This document shows positions 47,512 through 57,429 of a DNA stretch of 64,000 nt, one piece after another. Numbering within the stretch: position 1 is the first letter of the stretch; every line of letters begins with the position of its first letter. The notes beneath the pieces are model-generated. The model was not told the origin of the DNA and searched no databases. It saw nothing but the letters and a program-made list of their open reading frames with translations. The position numbers and the translations under genes are program-made. This stretch comes from Pseudomonas gozinkensis (GTDB lineage Bacteria; Pseudomonadota; Gammaproteobacteria; Pseudomonadales; Pseudomonadaceae), in NCBI RefSeq assembly GCF_014863585.1, contig NZ_CP062253.1:1266501-1330500 (forward strand). The letters run 5' to 3'.

Positions 47512-50013
47512 TCAGGTCTCGGGCTGGGCGGCGGGCTGATCGGCCGCATCTTCACTGCGATGCAGTGCCACCTGACGGATCGACAGGCGAATCTCCGCCG
47601 GCAATACGCGTTTGGCCGCGCCTTCGGCCAGTTCGCCGAGCAGTTCGTGGTAGCTCAACTTGCCGGCTTCGTCGCGGCGCAGTACGTCGAGGTCGAGCAT
47701 TGTCTGGATGAAATGGCGGAACAGGCTCTTGTCGAAGAATTCCGGCGCGTTGAGGCCATGCAGGATCGACAGGCGCTGGGCCATGACCGTGCACAGGTCT
47801 TCCAGTTCTTCGGCGCTGATGCTGTTCTGGCCGCTGTTGAGCAGCAGGGAAACGGTCATGTAGAAGCGTTGCAGGGTCTGGGCGATGCTCTTCGACAGCA
47901 GGGTCAGCAGCACGAAGTGCCGCGAGCTCGGCGCCGGGCGCAGGTACACGTCTTTCTCGAAACGCAGCAGGCCTTGTTCGACGAACGCTTCCAGCCACTG
48001 ATCGATCACTGCATCCAGTTCGTCCAGGGACCAGCGGATGAACAGTTCCGATTGCAGGTACGGATACAGCGCGCGGGTGTAGCGCAGGATCTGCTCGCGG
48101 CTCATGCGCGATGCACTCTGGAAGAAACTCGCCAACAGCGCCGGCAAGGCGAAGATGTGCAGCACGTTGTTGCGGTAGTAGGTCATCAGGACGGCGTTCT
48201 GCTCGTCCAGGTACAGAATCTTGCCCAGCGCATCGTTCTGCTCGGACAGCAGATCCATGTCCTTCACGTGTTCGATCAGCGCCCGGCCATCGCCTTCCGG
48301 CAAGGTGGTGTGCGGCGAGTACGGGACCTTGCGCAGCAACGCCAGATACAGATCCAGCACCCGCGCCATGGCGCGATCGTCGAGCGCCAGTCGAGTGGTC
48401 GACAGCAGCGCCAGCGCCACCAGGTTGACAGGGTTGATCGCCGCCGCTTCGTTCAGGTGCTGGGCGACTTTCTCGCCGAGGCGGTTGGTTGTTTCGTTGA
48501 GCCAGGCCGGTTTGTATTGCGGGCCCAGGTCCTGCTGGCGCCAGTCCGGCTGTTCGCTGTCGAGGAATTCCGCGAGTTTGATCGGCTCGCCGAAGTTCAC
48601 CGCCACCTGGCCGAAACGCTGCTTGAGCGCGCCGATGACTTTGAAGATGTCGAAGATCGATTCTTTCTTCTTGCTCGCGCCACGCAGTTCGCCGAGGTAA
48701 GTGCGGCCTTCGAGCACGCGCTCATAACCGATGTACACCGGCACGAATACGATCGGCATCCGCGAGGAGCGCAGGAAGCTGCGCATCGTGATCGCGAGCA
48801 TCCCGGTTTTCGGTTGCAGCATGCGGCCGGTACGCGAGCGACCGCCCTCGACGAAATATTCGACCGGGAAACCTTTGGTGAACAGGGTGTGCAGGTATTC
48901 GTTGAACACCGAGGTGTACAGCGGATTACCCTTGAATGTGCGGCGCATGAAGAACGCACCGCCACGGCGCAGCAGGCTGCCGATCACCGGCATGTTCAGG
49001 TTGATCCCGGCGGCGATGTGCGGCGGGGTCAGGCCGTTGCGAAACAGCAAGTACGACAGCAGCAGGTAGTCGATGTGGCTGCGGTGGCACGGCACGTAGA
49101 TCACTTCGTGACCCTGGGCGACCTTCTGCACGCCTTCGATGTGGTTGACCTTGATCCCGTCGTAGATCTTGTTCCAGAACCAGCTCAGCACCACTTCCAG
49201 AAAGCGGATCGCGGTGTAGGTGTAGTCCGAGGCGATCTCGTTGCCGTAGCGCAGGGCCTGGGCCTTGGCTTTTTCCGGGGAGATGTTTTCGCGCTCGGCT
49301 TCGTCGAGGATCGCTTGCTTGACCAGCGGCTGGTTGAGCAGGCCTTTGACCAGGTTGCGCCGGTGGGAAATGTCCGGGCCGATCACCGCAGCTTTCAGAT
49401 TGCGGAAGTGCACCCGCAGGATCCGCTGGGCCATGCGCACGGTGCGTTCGTGGCCCTTGTTGTGTTCGATCAGCTCGCGCAGGTGGATCGGTGCGGAGAA
49501 TTGCACACGGGTCTTGCGGCCCAGAATCATGATGCTCAGCAGACGGCGCAGGCGTCCGGTGACGGCCCAGCTGTCGGCGAACAGCAATTTCCACGGGCTG
49601 TTTTCGCTGTCCGGCGACTGGCCCCAGAACACACTGACGGGAATGATCTGCGCGTCTTCGGCAGCATTCTGGCTGAGGGCGCTGACCAGGCGGGTCAGGG
49701 TCGGTGGTGCGCCGCGCTTGTCCTGGCGGCCGAGCCAGTCCGGGTCCGGCGTCAGGTAGAAGAACGCCGCCGGTTCGATCAGCGAACCCACGGACACCGG
49801 CAGCACCGGGCGTGGCAGGCCGGCCTTGGTGCACTCGGTGTCGACCACCGCCAGATCGGTCAGCGATGGGTTTTGCAGGACGTAGAACACCGGACGACTG
49901 CGGTCGAGGTTGAGGGTGAACGACGACTGGTTGATCGTCTCGGAGCGAACCCAGAGATACAACAGTCGGCGCAAGGTGCCAAACACAAGACGGCGGAACG
50001 GGGAACGGGTCAT
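47512..50013 (-). CDS. plsB: Glycerol-3-phosphate 1-O-acyltransferase PlsB
   Basis: An 833-residue inner-membrane acyltransferase that makes lysophosphatidic acid from acyl-ACP/CoA and glycerol-3-phosphate, the first step of phospholipid synthesis. The catalytic HRSHIDYLL motif (HX4D) is near residue 309 and EGGRSRTG about 75 residues later. It is slightly longer than E. coli PlsB (about 807). The ATG at 50013 is chosen by homology; the open frame extends further without support. It is divergent from the cold-shock gene. Confidence 0.94.
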   Translation of the reverse strand: MTRSPFRRLVFGTLRRLLYLWVRSETINQSSFTLNLDRSRPVFYVLQNPSLTDLAVVDTECTKAGLPRPVLPVSVGSLIEPAAFFYLTPDPDWLGRQDKRGAPPTLTRLVSALSQNAAEDAQIIPVSVFWGQSPDSENSPWKLLFADSWAVTGRLRRLLSIMILGRKTRVQFSAPIHLRELIEHNKGHERTVRMAQRILRVHFRNLKAAVIGPDISHRRNLVKGLLNQPLVKQAILDEAERENISPEKAKAQALRYGNEIASDYTYTAIRFLEVVLSWFWNKIYDGIKVNHIEGVQKVAQGHEVIYVPCHRSHIDYLLLSYLLFRNGLTPPHIAAGINLNMPVIGSLLRRGGAFFMRRTFKGNPLYTSVFNEYLHTLFTKGFPVEYFVEGGRSRTGRMLQPKTGMLAITMRSFLRSSRMPIVFVPVYIGYERVLEGRTYLGELRGASKKKESIFDIFKVIGALKQRFGQVAVNFGEPIKLAEFLDSEQPDWRQQDLGPQYKPAWLNETTNRLGEKVAQHLNEAAAINPVNLVALALLSTTRLALDDRAMARVLDLYLALLRKVPYSPHTTLPEGDGRALIEHVKDMDLLSEQNDALGKILYLDEQNAVLMTYYRNNVLHIFALPALLASFFQSASRMSREQILRYTRALYPYLQSELFIRWSLDELDAVIDQWLEAFVEQGLLRFEKDVYLRPAPSSRHFVLLTLLSKSIAQTLQRFYMTVSLLLNSGQNSISAEELEDLCTVMAQRLSILHGLNAPEFFDKSLFRHFIQTMLDLDVLRRDEAGKLSYHELLGELAEGAAKRVLPAEIRLSIRQVALHRSEDAADQPAAQPET

Positions 50014-50114
50014 ACGGCTTCTGCGTGAGTGGATAAACCGAGCGTTTGCTCGGGCGGTCGACAGTTTGCCGTATTGGGCGAAAATCGGCAAAAAAGCGGC
50101 GAAGTAATCTCCTG

Positions 50115-50142
50115 TTGAGAGTTTTGCCGCCTGTCATATACT
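50115..50142 (+). promoter_or_regulatory. Predicted promoter of the cold-shock gene
   Basis: TTGAGA (50115-50120) and TATACT (50137-50142), separated by 16 bases, give a good sigma-70 match. The start would leave a 5' leader of about 100 bases, as is usual for csp genes. Confidence 0.6.
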
Positions 50143-50250
50143 CGGCGATCTGTCGCCGGGGCCCTTTTATGGACGTCGGACGCAGGCTGACGTTCCTCAA
50201 AGGCTTTCCTGCGAAAAGCCTGTTCAATAATAAAAAAGGAGTATGAACAG

Positions 50251-50460
50251 ATGGCAACACGTGAAACCGGCAACGTTAAGTGGTTCAACGACGCCAAGGG
50301 CTACGGCTTCATTCAGCGCGAAGACGGGGTGGACGTGTTCGTGCACTACCGCGCGATCCGTGGCGAAGGCCACCGTTCGCTGACCGAGGGTCAGCAGGTT
50401 GAGTATGCGGTGGTGGAAGGGCAGAAGGGGTTGCAGGCTGAAGACGTTGTAGGTCTGTAA
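50251..50460 (+). CDS. Cold-shock domain protein
   Basis: A 69-residue CspA-family single-strand nucleic acid-binding protein with RNP1 (KGYGFIQ) and RNP2 (VFVHY) motifs. It may melt RNA structure or act as antiterminator. AAGGAG lies about ten bases upstream of the ATG. A leader of about 100 bases precedes it. Confidence 0.95.
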   Translation: MATRETGNVKWFNDAKGYGFIQREDGVDVFVHYRAIRGEGHRSLTEGQQVEYAVVEGQKGLQAEDVVGL

Positions 50461-50487
50461 CGCAAATCTTCAGAACACCAAAAACAC

Positions 50488-50577
50488 TGTGGGAGCGAGC
50501 TTGCTCGCGATGGGGCCCTTTCAGTCAACATTGATGTTGAATGTCCGACCGCAATCGCGAGCAAGCTCGCTCCCACA
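50488..50577. repeat. REPIN
   Basis: Inverted REP units at 50488-50511 and 50554-50577, GAGCTTGCTC type, between the convergent csp and the next gene. Confidence 0.92.
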
Positions 50578-50595
50578 GGTTTTGTGCATTGTCTG

Positions 50596-50973
50596 TTACG
50601 CAGTTTTCCAGGTGATCTCTTCTTCACCGTCTTCGCTGATACGAATCCAGCGATCCGCCGTTTCCTCACCTTCTTCTTCGACCCACGTCCCCGGCGCGCA
50701 GCGCACTTCGACGTTCAGCGCGGCAAAGGCTGCGCGGGCGCAGGCGATGTCGTCGTCCCATGGGGTCGCATCGCTTTCCAGGTACAGGCTGTTCCACTTG
50801 CCCACGGCTTTTGGCAGCCAGGTCACCGGGATGTTGCCGGCCTTGCATTTCCAGGTCTGGCCTTTCTGTACCCAGTCGCTGCACGGGCCGAGGGCGGCGC
50901 CCAACCAGGCGGAAATGGCCTTGTGGTCGACGTCGGCGTCTTTCAGGTAAATCTCGATGTCCGGTTGGCGCAT
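50596..50973 (-). CDS. Hypothetical protein near rlmA
   Basis: A 125-residue soluble acidic protein rich in tryptophan (about seven Trp) with WLGAALGP and WKCKAGNIPV segments. The ATG at 50973 has GAGG six bases upstream. It lies downstream of rlmA on the same strand. It is a conserved-looking protein of unknown function. Confidence 0.82.
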   Translation of the reverse strand: MRQPDIEIYLKDADVDHKAISAWLGAALGPCSDWVQKGQTWKCKAGNIPVTWLPKAVGKWNSLYLESDATPWDDDIACARAAFAALNVEVRCAPGTWVEEEGEETADRWIRISEDGEEEITWKTA

Positions 50974-51048
50974 GGATATCCTCACTGCGGGTCTGAAAAA
51001 TCCATTCGCGGATTTAGCCGGCCCCGGGTCGTTGCCCGAGACCAAAAG

Positions 51049-51858
51049 TTATTGAAGAACGAAATAATCGTAGCGCATCGAGACGGTGGTCACGAACGGC
51101 TCGGGCTGTTCGATGACCGCCGCGCGGCGTTCGGCACTGGCGCGCCAGCCGTGGGGTGTCATCGCCAGCAGGTTGGCGCGATCCTCAGGCTTGTCCAGCG
51201 TCAGTTTGAATTCGAGGGTTTCACTGTGCGCCAGCGCCATGCCTTCCGGCACCAGGGCCAGGTGCTTGTCGTCGGTGTATTCGCGCACTTCGTCGTACAG
51301 GCTTTCGCGCAGTTCCATCAGGTGGCCGCTGGTCGGGCCGACTTTCATCAGACCGCCGCCAACGCTGAGCAGGCGCTTGGCTTCTTCCCAGTCCAGTGGA
51401 CTGAAAACGCTGGCGAGAAACTGGCAGCTGCCCGACGCCAACGGCACGCGGGCCATGCTGGCGATCAACCAGGTCAGCGCCGGATTGCGTTTGCAGGCGC
51501 GTTTGACGGCCTCCTTCGAGATGTCCAGCGCGTAGCCATCGGCATCCGGCAAGGCTTCAGCGATCTGCGCGGTGTAGTAACCCTCGCCACAACCGATATC
51601 GACCCAACGGGCCGGCGCATAACTCGCCGCCAGCTCCGCCAGACGCTTGGCCACCGGCGCATAGTGGCCGGCGTTCAGGAAGTCGCGGCGAGCCTCGACC
51701 ATCGCCTGATTGTCGCCGGGGTCGCGGCTGTTCTTGTGCTGCACCGGCAGCAGGTTCAGGTAACCCTGCCGCGCGCGGTCGAAGCGGTGGCCAGCGGGGC
51801 AGACCACGCCGTTGTCCACCGCGTTCAGCGGTTCACTGCAGATCGGACACGCCAGCAT
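51049..51858 (-). CDS. rlmA: 23S rRNA (guanine-N1)-methyltransferase RlmA
   Basis: A 269-residue SAM-dependent methyltransferase expected to modify 23S rRNA G745 (or G748). The N-terminal zinc finger uses C4, C7, C20 and H24; the SAM motif VDIGCGEGYYT is near residue 86. Its start overlaps the dapE stop by one base, indicating coupling. Confidence 0.92.
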   Translation of the reverse strand: MLACPICSEPLNAVDNGVVCPAGHRFDRARQGYLNLLPVQHKNSRDPGDNQAMVEARRDFLNAGHYAPVAKRLAELAASYAPARWVDIGCGEGYYTAQIAEALPDADGYALDISKEAVKRACKRNPALTWLIASMARVPLASGSCQFLASVFSPLDWEEAKRLLSVGGGLMKVGPTSGHLMELRESLYDEVREYTDDKHLALVPEGMALAHSETLEFKLTLDKPEDRANLLAMTPHGWRASAERRAAVIEQPEPFVTTVSMRYDYFVLQ

Positions 51859-53009
51859 CAGGCGAGCAACTTGATCAGGGTCTGGTAGTAGATCTCGGTC
51901 AGCACGTCGAGATCGGCCGCCAGCACGCGCTCGTTGACCTGGTGGATGGTCGCGTTGACCGGGCCCAGTTCAACAACCTGAGTGCCCATGGTCGCGATGA
52001 AACGACCGTCGGAGGTGCCGCCGCTGGTGGACGCCTTGGTTTCGCGACCGGTGATCTGCTTGATGCTCGATGACACTGCGTCGAGCAGCGCGCCCGGCTC
52101 GGTGAGGAACGGCAGACCGGACAGCGCCCAGTCGATGTGCCAGTCCAGACCGTGCTTGTCGAGGATGTCGGCGACGCGTTTCTGCAGGCCTTCGACCGTC
52201 GATTCCGTGGAGAAGCGGAAGTTGAACAACGCCACCAGGTCGCCCGGAATCACGTTGGTCGCGCCGGTGCCGGAGTTGACGTTGGAAATCTGGAAACTGG
52301 TTGGCGGGAAGAAGTCGTTGCCGTGATCCCAGTGCTCTGCAGCCAGCTCGGCGAGGGCCGGGGCGGCGAGGTGGATCGGGTTCTTCGCCAGGTGCGGATA
52401 GGCCACGTGGCCCTGCACGCCGCGCACGGTCAGCTTGGCGCCGAGGGAGCCGCGGCGACCGTTCTTGACCACGTCACCCACCAGCGTGGTGCTCGACGGC
52501 TCGCCGACGATGCACCAGTCCAGACGCTCGTTACGGGCGGCCAGACGCTCGACCACGGCCTTGGTGCCGTGATGCGCCGGGCCTTCTTCGTCGCTGGTGA
52601 TCAGGAACGCGACCTTGCCCTTGTGATCCGGGTAGTCGGCGACAAAACGCTCGGCCGCTACGGTCATCGAGGCCAGGCTGCCTTTCATGTCTGCCGCGCC
52701 ACGGCCGCAGAGCATGCCATGCTCATCGATCACCGCGTTGAACGGGTCGATCTGCCAGGCGGTCACCGGGCCGGTCGGCACCACGTCGGTGTGGCCGGCG
52801 AAGCACAGTACCGGGCCGTCGCCTTTGCCGTGAGTCGCCCAGAAGTTATCCACATCTTCGATGCGCATCGGTTCCAGCTGGAAACCGGCATCGCCCAGGC
52901 GCTGCATCATCTGCTTCTGGCAATCGGCGTCGACCGGCGTCACGGACGGACGGCGGATCAGATCGATGGCGAGTTGGAGGGTCGGCGAAAGGTCGGCGTG
53001 GGCCGTCAT
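51858..53009 (-). CDS. dapE: Succinyl-diaminopimelate desuccinylase
   Basis: A 383-residue dizinc M20 hydrolase that forms LL-diaminopimelate for lysine and peptidoglycan synthesis. Metal ligands are in FAGHTDVVP (His), GRGAADMKG (Asp) and TSDEEGPA (Glu), and the penultimate histidine in [14 protein letters not shown] lies seven bases upstream of the ATG at 53009. The longer open frame upstream passes through a REPIN. dapD and dapC, acting earlier in the same route, are elsewhere in this window. Confidence 0.95.
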   Translation of the reverse strand: MTAHADLSPTLQLAIDLIRRPSVTPVDADCQKQMMQRLGDAGFQLEPMRIEDVDNFWATHGKGDGPVLCFAGHTDVVPTGPVTAWQIDPFNAVIDEHGMLCGRGAADMKGSLASMTVAAERFVADYPDHKGKVAFLITSDEEGPAHHGTKAVVERLAARNERLDWCIVGEPSSTTLVGDVVKNGRRGSLGAKLTVRGVQGHVAYPHLAKNPIHLAAPALAELAAEHWDHGNDFFPPTSFQISNVNSGTGATNVIPGDLVALFNFRFSTESTVEGLQKRVADILDKHGLDWHIDWALSGLPFLTEPGALLDAVSSSIKQITGRETKASTSGGTSDGRFIATMGTQVVELGPVNATIHQVNERVLAADLDVLTEIYYQTLIKLLA

Positions 53010-53031
53010 GGAAAACTCCGGATGCTGTAAA

Positions 53032-53121
53032 TGTGGGAGCGAGCCTGCTCGCGATGATGATGTCCTGTTCAACATAAATGTTGAATGTGACGGACTCATC
53101 GCGAGCAAGCTCGCTCCCACA
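53032..53121. repeat. REPIN
   Basis: Inverted REP units at 53032-53055 and 53098-53121, GAGCTTGCTC type, with one mismatch (GAGCCTGCTC) in the left unit. Confidence 0.9.
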
Positions 53122-53179
53122 GGTCTAGGGGCAGGCCATAGGGGCCTTGGCCCTGCAAAATGGCGGTTATCTTAAAGCA

Positions 53180-53204
53180 AAACGGCGACCATTGGCCGCC
53201 GTTT
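53180..53204 (-). terminator. Terminator of the NdvB-like gene
   Basis: AAACGGCG (53180-53187) pairs with CGCCGTTT (53197-53204); on the minus strand the stem ends in a T-rich tract. Confidence 0.8.
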
Positions 53205-53221
53205 AGTGCATCGGGAAGGAT

Positions 53222-55813
53222 TTAGACGGCCGGTGCCGGTTCAGGCGCCGGCGCCGGTTTTGGCAGCGACGACAGGAACGCCATGATCAGCGCCGCCACG
53301 TACGGCAGCGACTGCACCAACAGCATGGTCACCCAGAAGCGCATGTCGTTGCTCGGAATGCCTTGCACCAGGTAGATACCCAGCGCCGCGCCCCACAACA
53401 GCAGCATGATGAACAGCTCTTCCCGGGCCTCGGAAATCGCCACCCAGAAGCCATGGTTGTCGGCGTTTTTCGGGGTGCGGAAGAACGGAATGCTGCTGGT
53501 GAAGAAGCCGTACAGCACCGCTTTGGCGATGGTGTGCGACAACGCCAGGCCGGCCAGTGCCGCGCAGAACGCATCCTTGAGGTTCACGCCCACGGCGCGA
53601 CGGTAGAGGAAGATGATCTTGCCGACCTTGAACACAAACAGCGCCAGCGGCGGGATTGCGAAAATCAGCAGCGGCGGATCGACCCTTTGCGGCACGATAA
53701 TCATCGCCGCCGACCACAGCAGTGCGCCGACAGTGAAGAAGATGTTCATGCCGTCCGCCACCCATGGCAACCAGCCTGCGAGGAAGTGGTAACGCTGGCC
53801 GCGAGTCAGCTCGGTGTCCTTGCCGCGCAGCAGGCTGCGAGTGTGGCGCTTGATGATCTGGATTGCACCGTAGGCCCAGCGGAAACGCTGCTTCTTGAAG
53901 TCGATGAAGGTGTCCGGCATCAGACCCTTGCCGTAACTGTCGTGGTAATACGCCGCCGACAGGCCTTTCTCGAATACCCGCAGACCGAGCTCGGCGTCTT
54001 CACAGATGCACCAGTCGGCCCAGCCCAGTTCTTCCAGAACCGAACGGCGGGTCATGGTCATGGTGCCGTGCTGGATGATCGCGTCGCGGTCGTTGCGGGT
54101 GACCATGCCGATGTGGAAGAAGCCTTTGTATTCGGCGTAGCAGAGCTTCTTGAAGGTGCTTTCATTCTGGTCGCGGTAATCCTGTGGCGACTGCACCACG
54201 GCGATTTTCGGGTCGGCGAAGTGCGGCACCATGTGCTTGAGCCAGTTCGGGTGCACGCAGTAGTCGGAGTCGATCACTGCAATCACTTCGGCGTCCTTGG
54301 CGGTGTGCGGGATCAGGTAGTTCAGCGCGCCGCCCTTGAAACCGGCCAGGGGCGAGACGTGGAAGAACTTGAAGCGCGGGCCGAGGGTTTCGCAGTAGTC
54401 GCGCACCGGTTCCCAGACCGCCGGGTCCTTGGTGTTGTTGTCGATGATCAGGACTTCGAAGTCCGGATAGTCGAGGTTGGCCAGGGCGTTGAGGGTCTGT
54501 TTGACCATCTCCGGCGGCTCGTTGTAGCAAGGCACGTGGATCGAGACTTTCGGGCGGTAATCAGAATCGCCGACCACTGGCAGGAATTCACGGCGACGCT
54601 TGTGAATCCACACCGCCTCGGCCAGTTCGTGGGCCTCGGTCAACAATACGATGAACACCCCGAGCGCCCCGAGCGCCAGCAGGAAACCCACCGTCAGGCT
54701 GAACCACGTGCTGTATTGCAGGCTGTAGTCGTAACCGATCCACACCAGCACCGAACCGCACAGGAACGCAATAAAGGTCAGGAAGATCCGGCCACGCTGG
54801 CGCAGGGCCGAGCCGTCGATCATCAGCAACGTCAGCGACAGCAGCGCCAGCACCACCGAACCGACCGCCAGCACGCGCCATTGCGGGATCGCTACTACCG
54901 GGCCTTCGAAGTTGAATTTCTGCTGGCGCGCGGCGTTGAACACGCCCCAGTAAGCGCCGACCGAACCTTCGTCACTCGCCTTCCACGGCTGGTCAAACGC
55001 TTCGATCACGAAGTAGTTGAAGCCCTGGCGGTTGAGTTTGTTGACCAGCGTGCGCAGGTAGATCGCCTGATCCGCCGGCGACGCATCGGCGCCACCGCGC
55101 ATGCGGCCGTTGCTCGGCCAGCCCACTTCGGACAGCAGCAGCGGTTTTTTCGGGAACATCTTTTTCAGATCGCGGGCGCGGTCGAAAACGAACTGCCCGG
55201 CCTTGTCCACCGGAATGAATTCCCAGTACGGCAGTACGTGCGCGGCGATCAGGTCGACGTGCTTGGCCAGTTCCGGGTGCTCTTCCCAGACGTGCCATTG
55301 CTCGGAGGTGGTCACCGGTACTTTGACGGCCGCACGCACGCGGTCGAGCAGCACGCTGAGTTGTTCGGCGGTGATTTCCTTGCGGAAGATCGCTTCGTTG
55401 CCGACCACCACGCGAACCACGCTGCGCGAGGTGTTGGCCAATTCGATGGCGCGGGTGATTTCCCGCTCGTTGCGCTCCTGGTCGGGGCTGATCCAGATCC
55501 CCAACGTCACGCGCAGGCCGAACTCTTCAGCCAGTTTCGGGATGTCCTGCAGCGAGCCGTCGACCGAGTAGATGCGGATGTTGTCCGTCAGCTTGCTCAT
55601 GATCTCGAGGTCGCGGCGCATTTCATCGTCGGACGGATACTGATCCTTCTGTGGGAACTGTCCTTGCTGGAACGGTGAGTAGGAGAAACCGGAGATCTGC
55701 TCCGGCCAGTTCGGCGCGGAGACGGGGCGGTTGATCAGCGCCCAGAAACCGGTGAACAGGGCGGCGATTGCCAGAACCACCACCAGGTTGAGTCCAAATT
55801 TACGCGATGACAT
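53222..55813 (-). CDS. ndvB: NdvB-like beta-glucan synthase (GH17 + GT2 fusion)
   Basis: An 863-residue membrane enzyme: an N-terminal anchor (about 8-26), a GH17-like periplasmic glucanase/transglycosylase domain (about 40-310; VVVGNEAIF with its Glu near 137 and LLSEVGWPSNG near 226), several membrane helices, and a GT2 glycosyltransferase domain with DSD (VIDSDYCV) and QRFRW motifs, followed by further helices. P. aeruginosa NdvB has this architecture and makes cyclic beta-(1,3)-glucans linked with biofilm antibiotic tolerance. The gene name is given on architecture. The C-terminus ends in a Pro-Ala-rich tail. Confidence 0.85.
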   Translation of the reverse strand: MSSRKFGLNLVVVLAIAALFTGFWALINRPVSAPNWPEQISGFSYSPFQQGQFPQKDQYPSDDEMRRDLEIMSKLTDNIRIYSVDGSLQDIPKLAEEFGLRVTLGIWISPDQERNEREITRAIELANTSRSVVRVVVGNEAIFRKEITAEQLSVLLDRVRAAVKVPVTTSEQWHVWEEHPELAKHVDLIAAHVLPYWEFIPVDKAGQFVFDRARDLKKMFPKKPLLLSEVGWPSNGRMRGGADASPADQAIYLRTLVNKLNRQGFNYFVIEAFDQPWKASDEGSVGAYWGVFNAARQQKFNFEGPVVAIPQWRVLAVGSVVLALLSLTLLMIDGSALRQRGRIFLTFIAFLCGSVLVWIGYDYSLQYSTWFSLTVGFLLALGALGVFIVLLTEAHELAEAVWIHKRRREFLPVVGDSDYRPKVSIHVPCYNEPPEMVKQTLNALANLDYPDFEVLIIDNNTKDPAVWEPVRDYCETLGPRFKFFHVSPLAGFKGGALNYLIPHTAKDAEVIAVIDSDYCVHPNWLKHMVPHFADPKIAVVQSPQDYRDQNESTFKKLCYAEYKGFFHIGMVTRNDRDAIIQHGTMTMTRRSVLEELGWADWCICEDAELGLRVFEKGLSAAYYHDSYGKGLMPDTFIDFKKQRFRWAYGAIQIIKRHTRSLLRGKDTELTRGQRYHFLAGWLPWVADGMNIFFTVGALLWSAAMIIVPQRVDPPLLIFAIPPLALFVFKVGKIIFLYRRAVGVNLKDAFCAALAGLALSHTIAKAVLYGFFTSSIPFFRTPKNADNHGFWVAISEAREELFIMLLLWGAALGIYLVQGIPSNDMRFWVTMLLVQSLPYVAALIMAFLSSLPKPAPAPEPAPAV

Positions 55814-56093
55814 AGCTGTGTCGGGTTCCAAAGGCTGTGGAACGAAGGGTCGGCTGGTTGACGCCAAGAGGGCGCGCATCCTACACCGGCAGTTCGCCGA
55901 GTCCTACAAGAGACAGGGAAATGCCGGACGTTGGGCAATCCAACCTGACTTAAGTTCTTTCGTTTCAGCGTGTAAGACAAATCTTTGTTGCGTGCAGCTT
56001 TAATTAAAGCAGGCGCGTTCGCCGTTCATAGCGCAAAGATGCTCTTGGCCGCCGACGGCCCTATAATGCGCGCCGGTTTTTAGGGTAATGGTC
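55814..56093. other. Divergent intergenic region ndvB-tcdA
   Basis: About 280 bases with no credible gene. A TATAAT box (56062-56067) is a likely -10 element for tcdA, although no clear -35 box is seen. Nothing could be assigned for ndvB. Confidence 0.45.
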
Positions 56094-56906
56094 ATGAGTA
56101 CAGAAGATCCGCGGTTTGCAGGCATCGCCCGTTTGTATGGCATCGAGGGCCTCGAGCGCCTGCGTGCCGCCCATGTGGCGATTGTCGGCGTTGGCGGCGT
56201 CGGTTCCTGGGCGGCGGAAGCCATGGCCCGTTGCGGGGTGGGCGAGATTTCGCTGTTCGACCTCGACGACGTCTGCGTCAGTAACGCCAACCGCCAGTTG
56301 CATGCGCTGGACACTACCGTCGGCAAGCCCAAGGTCGAGGTAATGGCCGAGCGTCTGCGCGGGATCAACCCGGACTGCAAGGTGCACGCGGTGGCGGACT
56401 TCGTCACCCGCGACACCATGGCCGAATACATCACGCCGAACATCGATTGCGTGATCGACTGCATCGACGCGGTCAACGCCAAGGCGGCGCTGATCGCCTG
56501 GTGCAAACGGCGCAAGATCCAGATCATCACCACCGGTGGTGCTGGCGGGCAGATCGACCCGACGCTGATTCAGGTCTGCGACCTCAACCGCACCTTCAAC
56601 GATCCACTGGCCTCGAAAGTGCGCTCCACACTGCGTCGCGACTACGGCTTCTCGCGCACCGTGACCCGCCACTACAGCGTCCCGTGCGTGTTCTCCACCG
56701 AGCAACTGCGCTATCCGAAACCGGATGGCAGCATTTGCCTGCAGAAGAGTTTTGTCGGCGACGGCGTGAAGCTGGACTGCGCCGGCGGGTTTGGCGCGGT
56801 GATGATGGTGACGGCGACGTTCGGCATGGTCGCGGCGACCAAGGCGGTGGACAAGATTGTGGCGGGTGTTCGGCGCCCGGCGGATCGGGTCAAGCCACAG
56901 GCCTGA
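56094..56906 (+). CDS. tcdA: tRNA threonylcarbamoyladenosine dehydratase TcdA
   Basis: A 270-residue E1-like ATP-dependent enzyme that cyclises t6A to ct6A at tRNA position 37. The nucleotide-binding motif GVGGVGSW is near residue 33. The likely sulfur-relay partners CsdA and CsdE are encoded just downstream on the opposite strand, as in E. coli csdA-csdE-tcdA. The ATG at 56094 is preferred over 56088 because AGGG lies eight bases upstream. Confidence 0.93.
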   Translation: MSTEDPRFAGIARLYGIEGLERLRAAHVAIVGVGGVGSWAAEAMARCGVGEISLFDLDDVCVSNANRQLHALDTTVGKPKVEVMAERLRGINPDCKVHAVADFVTRDTMAEYITPNIDCVIDCIDAVNAKAALIAWCKRRKIQIITTGGAGGQIDPTLIQVCDLNRTFNDPLASKVRSTLRRDYGFSRTVTRHYSVPCVFSTEQLRYPKPDGSICLQKSFVGDGVKLDCAGGFGAVMMVTATFGMVAATKAVDKIVAGVRRPADRVKPQA

Positions 56907-56926
56907 CCAGTGCGGCTGATGACCTC

Positions 56927-57019
56927 ATCGCTGGCAAGCCAGCTCCCACAGTTGATGTTCAGTGAACACACGTTCTATGTAGCACCAACTTCCAATGTGG
57001 GAGCTGGCTTGCCAGCGAT
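56927..57019. repeat. REPIN
   Basis: Inverted REP units at 56927-56950 and 56996-57019, TGGCTTGCCA type, between convergent tcdA and csdE. Confidence 0.92.
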
Positions 57020-57024
57020 GGCGG

Positions 57025-57429
57025 TTAGCCGGCCAGCTCATTCATCCGCTTGAGCACGGCATTCAGGCCATTGCTGCGCGACGGCGACAACTGCCGCGAC
57101 AGTCCCAGCTGATTGAACCAGTCCGGCAGATCGATTTGCTGCAACTCGGCGGCCGACAAGCCGTTAACCCGCAACAGCAACAACGCCACCAACCCACGAA
57201 TCATCCGCGCATCGCTGCTTGCCGCGAATTGCCAGTGGCCGTCGCGCAACTCACCGACCAGCCACACCTGACTTTCACAGCCATGCACCCGATTGGCCTC
57301 GCACTTGTCCGCATCGCTCAATGCCGGCAAACGATCCCCGAACTGCATCAACAGCCGCGCCCGTTGTTCCCAACCGGCGGTGTTCTGAAACGTTTGCAGC
57401 GCTTCGGCGGCCTCGACCGGCAGGCTCAT
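57025..57429 (-). CDS. csdE: SufE-family sulfur acceptor CsdE
   Basis: A 134-residue sulfur-transfer protein with the acceptor cysteine C51 in VHGCESQVW. It takes persulfide from CsdA. It overlaps the csdA stop by four bases. Together with tcdA this is the Csd sulfur-transfer set. Confidence 0.92.
   Translation of the reverse strand: MSLPVEAAEALQTFQNTAGWEQRARLLMQFGDRLPALSDADKCEANRVHGCESQVWLVGELRDGHWQFAASSDARMIRGLVALLLLRVNGLSAAELQQIDLPDWFNQLGLSRQLSPSRSNGLNAVLKRMNELAG

Noticed and set aside
53363..55678. Plus-strand 771-codon open frame
   Set aside because: Antisense shadow of the NdvB-like gene.
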